Of a DNA stretch of 64,000 nt, positions 58,076-64,000 are shown piece after piece. Made by a program: the position numbers and the translations under genes. Source of the stretch: JAAXGX01 sp965203565 (GTDB taxonomy: Bacteria > Acidobacteriota > Vicinamibacteria > Vicinamibacterales > UBA8438); contig OZ241896.1 of assembly GCA_965203565.1 (NCBI GenBank), positions 3,286,001-3,350,000 on the forward strand, in the 5' to 3' direction. Below the pieces are notes generated by a model. That model made no database searches, was not told the DNA's origin, and saw only the letters and a list, made by a program, of their open reading frames with translations. Numbering within the stretch: the stretch's first letter is position 1; each line of letters begins with the position of its first letter.

Positions 58076-58963
58076 CTATTCCACGTTCTGGATCTGCTCG
58101 CGGAGCTTCTCGATCTCCGCCTTCGCCGCCACGGCCAGCGCGCCGGTCTCGCGGCCCTCCGCCTTCGACCCGATCGTGTTGACCTCGCGGTTCATCTCCT
58201 GCACGAGGAAATCGAGCTTCCGTCCGCAGGGACCGGAAGCCGCCGCCAGGCCGGTCAGATGCTCCAGGTGGCCGCGCAGCCGCGCCACCTCCTCGTGGAC
58301 GTCCGACCGCGCCACCCACTTGACGATCTCCTGCGCGACGACCGCCGGGTCGGCGCCTGCGATCTCTCCGATCTCCTCGATCCGGGCCGCCAACCGCTCG
58401 CGGAGCGCGGCGTCGCCCGCGGCGGACGCCGCCGCCAGGCGGCCCACGAGATCGCCGACCTGCGCAGCGCGCGCGACGACGTCGGCATGGAGCGCCTCGC
58501 CTTCGCGGCGCCGCATGCCGTCCAGCGCTTCGATCGCCTCGCCGACCGCTTCGGACACGCACGCGCGGAGCGCCTGGCGCTCCTGCTCGTCGACCGGCAT
58601 CTCGCGGACCGTGACCGCTTGCGGAAACCGCAGCAGATCGCCTGCCGTCAGCCCCGACTCCGTCCAGCCTCTCAGACGGGCCCGTTCGCCCGCGGCGGCC
58701 AGCGCGACGGCCACCGTCTCGTTCAGCTCGATCTCGACCGGCGCCTCGACCTTGAGCCGCGCGGTCAGCGTCAGCTCCACCCGGCCGCGCGCCACGCGCC
58801 GCTGGACGAGGGCGCGGAGCGCGGACTCGATCTCGGCGAGCGCCGGCGGCAGGCGCACCTGCACGTCCAGATAGCGGTGGTTGACGCTCCGCACCGTGAC
58901 GGCGAGGCTGACGCGGCCGTCGTCGCGCTCGATCGCCGCGAACCCGGTCATCGACTTGATCAT
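58076..58963 (-). CDS. YicC/YloC family endoribonuclease
   Basis: A 295-residue protein matching the YicC family: N-terminal MIKSMTGFAAIERDDGRVSL, VTVRSVNHRYLDVQVRLP, and C-terminal GRKLDFLVQEMNREVNTIGSKA with the conserved acidic residues. Family members are RNases involved in RNA decay and stress adaptation. ATG 58963 overlaps the upstream exporter stop by four bases. Confidence 0.93.
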   Translation of the reverse strand: MIKSMTGFAAIERDDGRVSLAVTVRSVNHRYLDVQVRLPPALAEIESALRALVQRRVARGRVELTLTARLKVEAPVEIELNETVAVALAAAGERARLRGWTESGLTAGDLLRFPQAVTVREMPVDEQERQALRACVSEAVGEAIEALDGMRRREGEALHADVVARAAQVGDLVGRLAAASAAGDAALRERLAARIEEIGEIAGADPAVVAQEIVKWVARSDVHEEVARLRGHLEHLTGLAAASGPCGRKLDFLVQEMNREVNTIGSKAEGRETGALAVAAKAEIEKLREQIQNVE

Positions 58964-60786
58964 CCGGCGGCTCGATCAGGCTCCGACGCCGCGCGTCCGA
59001 CCCCGTATTCCGGCGCCGGGAGCGCGTCGTCCGCGGCCGGGGCGGCGCCGTCGACGCCGCTCCGGTCGAAGAACTGCAACGAATACAGCTTGGCGTACAG
59101 GCTGTCCGGCGCGGCGAGCAACTCCTCGTGACGGCCGATCTCCCGCACGCGGCCCCGGTCGAGCACCACGATCCGGTCGGCGCGGCGCACAGTGGACAGG
59201 CGATGCGCGATCACGAATGCGGTCCGGTTCAGCACCAGCTTCGCCAGCGCGTCCTGAACGAGCAGCTCCGACTCGGCGTCGAGTGACGACGTGGCTTCGT
59301 CCAGGATCAGGATCGGGGAGTTCCTGAGCAGCGCCCGGGCGATCGCCAGCCGCTGCCGCTGCCCGCCGGACAACCGCTGCCCGCGTTCGCCGATCAGCGC
59401 GTCGTATCCGCCGGAAAGCGTCTCGATGAACTCGTGGGCGTGCGCCGCGCGGGCCGCCGCTTCGACCAGCTCGCGCGTGGCGGACGGCAGCGCGTAGGCG
59501 ATGTTGTTGCCGATCGTGTCGTCGAACAGTACGGTGTCCTGCGTGACGATGCCGATTTGGGACCGGAGCGAGCCGATCGTCACGTCGCGGACGTCGACGC
59601 CGTCCATCGTGATCGCCCCGGCGGTCACGTCGTAGAAGCGCGGCACGAGATTCACGAGCGTCGTCTTGCCCGCGCCGCTCAAGCCGACGATGGCGACCAC
59701 CTGGCCGGCTTCGACCTCGAACGACACCCGGTCGAGCACGTTCCCGCCGGCCCCGTCGCCGTACGTGAAGCTGACGTCCCGGAACTCGATCGACCGCGCG
59801 AGCGGGGCGAGCGGCTTCGCGCCGGGCCGGTCGGCCGCTTCGCTGCGGGTGTCGAGCGTCTCGAACACCCGTTCGGCCGCCGCGAGCGCCTGCTGCACGT
59901 TGGCGTTCACGCGGCTGAGCTTCTTGACCGGTCCGTACGTCAGGAGCATGGCCGCGACGAACGACGTGAACTCGCCCGTCGTCAGATCGCCGGCGGCGAT
60001 CTGACGGCTGCCGTACCAGAGCACTCCGACGATTCCGAACGTCCCGAGCCACTCCATCAGCGGCGGCAGCGCCGACACCGAGCTGGTGATCTTCATGTTC
60101 GTCCGGTACAACCGGTCGGCCGCTCGATCGAAACGCTTCCGCTCGTACGGCTCGCCGGCGAACGCCTTCACGATTCGGTGGCCGGAGAACGCCTCCGCCG
60201 TGATGTGCGAGAGGCGCTCGAGCTCCTCCTGACCGCGGCGGGTGGCGCGCCGGACGCGCTGGCCCAGCCGCGCCAGCGGATAGACGACGATCGGCGCGCC
60301 GGTCATGCAGACGAGCGCCAGCCCCGCGTCGTAGTACAGGAGAAGCCCGGCGTACGCCAGCAAGGTGACCGACTCGCGCAGCAGGTCGCCCAGAGTCTCC
60401 GCCACCGCCTGCTGGATCCGGGCGACGTCGTGCATGATCCGGGACATCAGTCCGCCCGTGGTGCGCCGCGCGAAGAACCCCGCCGACTGCTTCAGGACGT
60501 GGCCGAACAGATCGCTTCGCAGATCGCGGACCAGCCGCTGCCCGACGTCGGTCATCAGGTACGCCGAGAAGTACGCGGCGATCCCCTTGCACACGCCGAG
60601 GCCGACGATGGCTGACACGACCGGCGCGAAGCCGGTCCGGCTGGGGAGAACGTCGTCGAAGATCGGCTTGAACAGGTAGGCGAGCGCGCCCGAGGCCGCT
60701 GCGTAGAAGGTCATGGCGGCCGCCGCGCCCAGAAAGAGGCGGCGGTGAGGACGTCCGTAGCGGTAGAGCCGGCGGATCGGGTTCAC
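58960..60786 (-). CDS. ABC exporter of the MsbA lipid-flippase type
   Basis: A 608-residue half-transporter with six membrane helices (1-310) and one ATPase domain. Walker A GLSGAGKTT near 392, signature LSGGQRQRLAIARALL, Walker B ILILDEATSSLD, and the H-loop IAHRLST. The fusion order and YAAASGALAYLFKPIFDDVL fit MsbA-like lipid A-core or polysaccharide lipid flippases. GTG start overlapping the galE stop (GTGA). Working with galE and ugd, it probably exports envelope glycolipids; the substrate is inferred. Confidence 0.9.
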   Translation of the reverse strand: MNPIRRLYRYGRPHRRLFLGAAAAMTFYAAASGALAYLFKPIFDDVLPSRTGFAPVVSAIVGLGVCKGIAAYFSAYLMTDVGQRLVRDLRSDLFGHVLKQSAGFFARRTTGGLMSRIMHDVARIQQAVAETLGDLLRESVTLLAYAGLLLYYDAGLALVCMTGAPIVVYPLARLGQRVRRATRRGQEELERLSHITAEAFSGHRIVKAFAGEPYERKRFDRAADRLYRTNMKITSSVSALPPLMEWLGTFGIVGVLWYGSRQIAAGDLTTGEFTSFVAAMLLTYGPVKKLSRVNANVQQALAAAERVFETLDTRSEAADRPGAKPLAPLARSIEFRDVSFTYGDGAGGNVLDRVSFEVEAGQVVAIVGLSGAGKTTLVNLVPRFYDVTAGAITMDGVDVRDVTIGSLRSQIGIVTQDTVLFDDTIGNNIAYALPSATRELVEAAARAAHAHEFIETLSGGYDALIGERGQRLSGGQRQRLAIARALLRNSPILILDEATSSLDAESELLVQDALAKLVLNRTAFVIAHRLSTVRRADRIVVLDRGRVREIGRHEELLAAPDSLYAKLYSLQFFDRSGVDGAAPAADDALPAPEYGVGRAASEPDRAAG

Positions 60787-61769
60787 GACGCGTACCCGCG
60801 GGGATGCGACCGCTGCCAGCGCCACGCCGTCTCCACGATGGTCTCGATTTCGTCGTAGACCGGCTCCCACCCGAGCCTCGACCGCGCCCGCGCGATCGAG
60901 GCCAGCAGCACCGCCGGGTCGCCCGGCCGCCGCGCGCCCATCTCGTGGGGTACGCGCATTCCGGTGACCTGCTCGACGGCCGCGACGACCTCGCGCACCG
61001 AGTACGCCCGTCCGTTCCCGACGTTGCAGACGCCGGACGCGCCGCCCGCTTCGAGCGCGGAGAGCGCCAGCAGGTGCGCCGCCGCCAGATCGGAGACGTG
61101 GACGTAGTCCCGCCGGCACGTGCCGTCCCCGGTCGGGTAGTCGCCGCCGAAGACAACGAGCGGCGGCCCGCCGGACGCCGCCGCCAGCGCCAGCGGGATC
61201 AGGTGCTCCTCCGGCTCGTGATGTTCACCGAGCCGCCCGCCGGGATCGGCGCCGGCGGCGTTGAAGTACCGCAGGCTCATCGACCGCAGGCCGTACGCCT
61301 GCTCGTAGTGCGGCAGGGCCCGTTCGATCGCCAGTTTCGTTTCGCCGTACGGATTGATCGGCCGCGCGGGATGGTCTTCCGTGATCGGCGTCTCGACCGG
61401 CTTGCCGTAGACCGCGGCGGTCGACGAGAACACCAGATGCTCGACCGACGCGCCGACCAGCGCGTCGACCAGCGCCAGCGTCCCGACGACGTTGGCCGCA
61501 TAGTAGCGCGCGGGGTCGCGGACCGACCCGCTGACCGACGCGAGCGCGGCGAAGTGGATCGCCGACGTCACCCCGTAGCGGCGGACCGCGCCGCGCACCG
61601 CTTCGGCGTCGGCGACGTCGGCCGTCACCAGCGGCGCGCCGTCCACCGCCTGCCGGTGACCGGCCAGCAGGTTGTCGATGACGACCACCTCGCGGCCGGC
61701 CTCGCGCAGCGCCTTCACCGCATGGCTGCCGATGTACCCGGCCCCGCCGGTCACCAGGACGGCGCCCAT
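60783..61769 (-). CDS. galE: UDP-glucose 4-epimerase
   Basis: A 328-residue extended SDR enzyme. NAD-binding VTGGAGYIGSHAV at 5-17, FSSTAAVYGKPVETPI with catalytic Ser, NPYGETKLAIE with Tyr and Lys, and RYFNAAGADPGGRLGE, a GalE-specific phrase. It interconverts UDP-glucose and UDP-galactose for surface sugars. ATG 61769 overlaps the ugd stop by one base. Confidence 0.94.
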   Translation of the reverse strand: MGAVLVTGGAGYIGSHAVKALREAGREVVVIDNLLAGHRQAVDGAPLVTADVADAEAVRGAVRRYGVTSAIHFAALASVSGSVRDPARYYAANVVGTLALVDALVGASVEHLVFSSTAAVYGKPVETPITEDHPARPINPYGETKLAIERALPHYEQAYGLRSMSLRYFNAAGADPGGRLGEHHEPEEHLIPLALAAASGGPPLVVFGGDYPTGDGTCRRDYVHVSDLAAAHLLALSALEAGGASGVCNVGNGRAYSVREVVAAVEQVTGMRVPHEMGARRPGDPAVLLASIARARSRLGWEPVYDEIETIVETAWRWQRSHPRGYAS

Positions 61770-63064
61770 CACCTCCCTATCGACACGTAGGTGAAGCCCG
61801 CAGCGCGAAGCCGGTCCGCCTTGAACAGGTTGCGGCCGTCGAAGATCGTCGGCGTGCGCATCAGGGCGCGCATCCGTTCGTAGTCCGGCTCCCGGAACTC
61901 GCTCCACTCGGTGACGATCACCAGCGCGTCGACCCCCTTCAGCGCGTCGTAGGCGCTCTTCGCATAGACGACGCGCGGGTCCATCACCGTGCGGGCCGCC
62001 TCCTCCGCCTGGGGGTCGTAGGCGACGACGCGCGCGCCCTGCTCCAGCACGCCGTGCGCGATCGCGATCGACGGGGCTTCGCGCATGTCGTCGGTCTTCG
62101 GCTTGAACGCCAGCCCCCACAGCGCGATGGTCCTGCCGCGCAGCGAGGTGAAATGCGTGGTCATCTTCTCGACCAGGCGGCGCTTCTGCGACGCGTTGAC
62201 CGCCTCCACCGCCTCGAGGATCCGGCACCGGTACCCGCTCCCCCGAGCGAATTCGACGATCGCTCTGACGTCCTTGGGGAAACAGCTTCCGCCGTACCCC
62301 ACCCCCGGAAAGAGAAACGCCGGCCCTATGCGGCGGTCGGCCGCCATCGTGCGGCGGACCTGTTCGACGTCGCCCGAGAACCGCTCGCAGACGTTGGCCA
62401 TCTCGTTCATGAACGACACACGCGCGGCCAGCATCGCGTTGGCCGCGTACTTGCTCAGCTCGGCGCTCACGCAGTCCATCACCAGAACGGGAGCGCCCGT
62501 CCGCGTGAACGGCGCATACAGCGCGCACATCGTCTCGATCGCGCGCGGGTCGTCCGCGCCGACGACGACCCGGTCGGGCCGCATGAAGTCTTCTATCGCC
62601 GCGCCCTGCTTCAAGAACTCCGGATTGCTGACGATGCTGAACGGATGGGAGGTCTCGCGGCCGATGACGGCGCGGAGTCGGACCGCCGTGCCCGGAGGCA
62701 CGGTGCTCTTCGTGACGATGACCTTGTAGCCGTTCTGCGCGCGCGCGATCGCCCGGGCCACGTCGATCACGTGGCGGAGATCGGCCGATCCGTCCTCGCC
62801 CGGCGGCGTGCCGACCGCAATGAAGACGACGTCGGACGCCCGGACCGCGCGAGCGAGCATCGACGTGAACGCCAGCCGCTTCGTCGCCCGGTTCCTGGTG
62901 ACGAGTTCGGCGAGCCCCGGCTCGTAGATCGGGACCCGGCCGCGCCGGAGCGCGCGGAGCTTGGCCGCGTCGTTGTCGACGCAGATGACGTCGTTGCCGC
63001 TTTCCGCGAAACATGCGCCGACGACCAGCCCGACGTAGCCGGCGCCGACCACTGCAATCTTCAA
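61769..63064 (-). CDS. ugd: UDP-glucose 6-dehydrogenase
   Basis: A 431-residue NAD enzyme oxidising UDP-glucose to UDP-glucuronate. Rossmann start KIAVVGAGYVGLVVGACFAE, STVPPGTAVRLRAVI, NPEFLKQGAAIEDFMRPDRV, and the catalytic cysteine in GVGYGGSCFPKDV near 257. C-terminal FKPKTDDMREAPSI and FDGRNLFKADRLRAAGF are normal. UDP-glucuronate is a likely substrate for the 6692 epimerase. First gene of the ugd-galE-msbA operon. Confidence 0.97.
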   Translation of the reverse strand: MKIAVVGAGYVGLVVGACFAESGNDVICVDNDAAKLRALRRGRVPIYEPGLAELVTRNRATKRLAFTSMLARAVRASDVVFIAVGTPPGEDGSADLRHVIDVARAIARAQNGYKVIVTKSTVPPGTAVRLRAVIGRETSHPFSIVSNPEFLKQGAAIEDFMRPDRVVVGADDPRAIETMCALYAPFTRTGAPVLVMDCVSAELSKYAANAMLAARVSFMNEMANVCERFSGDVEQVRRTMAADRRIGPAFLFPGVGYGGSCFPKDVRAIVEFARGSGYRCRILEAVEAVNASQKRRLVEKMTTHFTSLRGRTIALWGLAFKPKTDDMREAPSIAIAHGVLEQGARVVAYDPQAEEAARTVMDPRVVYAKSAYDALKGVDALVIVTEWSEFREPDYERMRALMRTPTIFDGRNLFKADRLRAAGFTYVSIGR

Positions 63065-63220
63065 CGTCCCCCCAGCTCCGGCGCAAAATCCTTAACGATA
63101 GCACGCGCCGGATTCGGATCGCCTGCCCCGCCGCGGCGCGTCCTCTTCAGCCGGCCGGCCGCCGCCCGGCGCGCGAACGGGGAGCCGCAGACGCTGTGCT
63201 ACCATCCCCCGCAACCGCAT
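63065..63220. promoter_or_regulatory. Divergent promoter region between ugd and the glycosyltransferase
   Basis: 156 bases with no gene. A TACCAT box at 63200-63205 faces the glycosyltransferase. No clear operator is seen. Confidence 0.3.
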
Positions 63221-64000
63221 GTGCGTGTCCTGATCGATTATCGGCCGGCGGTGCGGGCCCGCACAGGAGTCGGCGAGTGGGTTCACTCCCTGGTGGCGGC
63301 GATGGCCGAGCAGGTTCGCGACCCCGGCGGCGCGCCGCTCACGGTCTTCAGCAGCTCGTGGCGCGACCGGCTGCGTCCGCCGCTGCCGCCCGCCGTCGCA
63401 CGGATCGACCGACGGATTCCGGTGCGGGTCCTCAACTATTGCTGGCACCGGCTCGAGTGGCCGCCGATCGAAGCGGTGGCGGGCGCCCGCTTCGACGTCG
63501 TGCACTCGCCGCACCCGCTTCTGATTCCGTCCCGGTCCGCCGCCCAGGTGGTCACGATCCACGACCTCGACTTTCTCGACCATCCGGCGCGCGCCGACGC
63601 CGAGGTGCGGCGCGACTACCCCGAACTGGCGCGGCGGCACGCGCGGCGCGCCGCCCGGGTCGTGGTGCCGTCGCGTCACACCGCTTCCGAGGTCGAGCAA
63701 CGTCTCGGCGTGTCCGCCGGCCGGATCGCCGTCTGCCCCAACGGAGCGCCGGCGTGGCCGCCTCGCCCGCACGAGCCGGCCGACGGACACATCCTGTTCG
63801 TCGGCGCCCTCGCTCCCCGCAAGAACGTCGGGGGGCTGCTCGACGCGTACGCCGATCTGCTCGGCCGTCGGCCGGACCTGCCGCCGCTGGTGCTCGCCGG
63901 CCCGCCCGGTCCCGAAGCCGACGCCTGGCGCAACCGGATCGGGCGGCCGCCGCTGGCCGGCCGCGTGCAATGTGCGGGCTATCTGGACCGGGCGGCCCTG
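63221..64000 (+). CDS. Glycosyltransferase family 4 protein, 3' end beyond the window
   Basis: At least 260 residues of a GT-B retaining glycosyltransferase. N-terminal VRVLIDYRPAVRARTGVGEW, then VVHSPHPLLIPSRSAAQVVT, ARVVVPSRHTASEVEQRL, AVCPNGAP, and the C-domain entry ILFVGALAPRKNVGGLLDAY are all typical of family 4. The donor-binding E-x7-E motif is expected past the window. GTG 63221 is used, because the overlapping ATG at 63219 is out of frame. It probably takes part in envelope polysaccharide synthesis with the divergent ugd operon. Confidence 0.9.
   Translation, partial: MRVLIDYRPAVRARTGVGEWVHSLVAAMAEQVRDPGGAPLTVFSSSWRDRLRPPLPPAVARIDRRIPVRVLNYCWHRLEWPPIEAVAGARFDVVHSPHPLLIPSRSAAQVVTIHDLDFLDHPARADAEVRRDYPELARRHARRAARVVVPSRHTASEVEQRLGVSAGRIAVCPNGAPAWPPRPHEPADGHILFVGALAPRKNVGGLLDAYADLLGRRPDLPPLVLAGPPGPEADAWRNRIGRPPLAGRVQCAGYLDRAAL

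Overview
This 64 kb window is a very GC-rich bacterial chromosome segment from a Gram-negative-type organism: it has BamD, two TonB-dependent receptors, a Tsx-like porin and an MsbA-type exporter. Several traits fit Acidobacteriota, class Vicinamibacteria: the order def-fmt-rsmB-PASTA-rpe, the order yicC-gmk-coaBC-udg4-priA, quinoprotein dehydrogenases, a PGM1-like ATP-grasp enzyme beside a bactofilin, and many GTG starts with 1-4 base overlaps. That placement is inference from gene content; no rRNA gene is present.

Layout. 1-2.3 kb: the N-terminal part of a helical-repeat protein and a lipoprotein type-B carboxylesterase, both on the minus strand. 2.4-8.5 kb: one tight plus-strand operon (def, fmt, rsmB, PASTA protein, rpe, sugar epimerase, bamD). 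8.6-14 kb: pgsA, a nucleotide-sugar pyrophosphorylase with a phosphohexomutase, tRNA-Gly(CCC) and a propionyl-CoA synthetase-type enzyme. 14-21.7 kb: a TonB receptor, an orphan TRAP-type binding protein, an MNT/HEPN pair, and a second TonB receptor carrying a tandem Asp/His tract, preceded by a small CxxCH protein. 21.7-28.1 kb: an accessory island with a truncated integrase, an IS4-family element inserted in an IS3-family element, a Fic protein whose C-terminus is rewritten by the IS, an SGNH hydrolase and a nucleotidyltransferase/partner pair. 28.4-32.1 kb: bactofilin, ATP-grasp enzyme, M20 amidohydrolase and rhodanese operon. 32.2-47 kb: two PQQ dehydrogenases, an Idh/GMC/VOC oxidation operon, a Tsx-like channel, a SpoIIE/RsbW/STAS partner-switching module, a LOG protein and an ammonium transporter. 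47-52.8 kb: a secreted RTX metalloprotease, tRNA-Pro(GGG), a MerR regulator, der, HU and a site-2 protease. 52.8-64 kb: the housekeeping block priA, udg4, coaBC, gmk, yicC, then msbA-galE-ugd and a divergent glycosyltransferase running off the end.

The most notable feature is a dispersed repeat of exactly 158 bp in three full copies, with related deleted, inverted and solo-end copies. It has terminal inverted repeats beginning CAGCCCGTGG, and four copies are flanked by perfect 4-bp direct repeats (TCAA, CTAG, CTAT, TCAG). It is a MITE-like non-autonomous element that repeatedly lies at stop codons and has supplied stop codons or C-terminal tails to neighbouring genes. No matching transposase lies in the window.

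Functionally, the window joins core translation, cell-envelope and nucleotide-sugar genes with an oxidative periplasmic metabolism (PQQ and GMC dehydrogenases), metal or siderophore uptake, and a degenerating mobile island with toxin-like genes.
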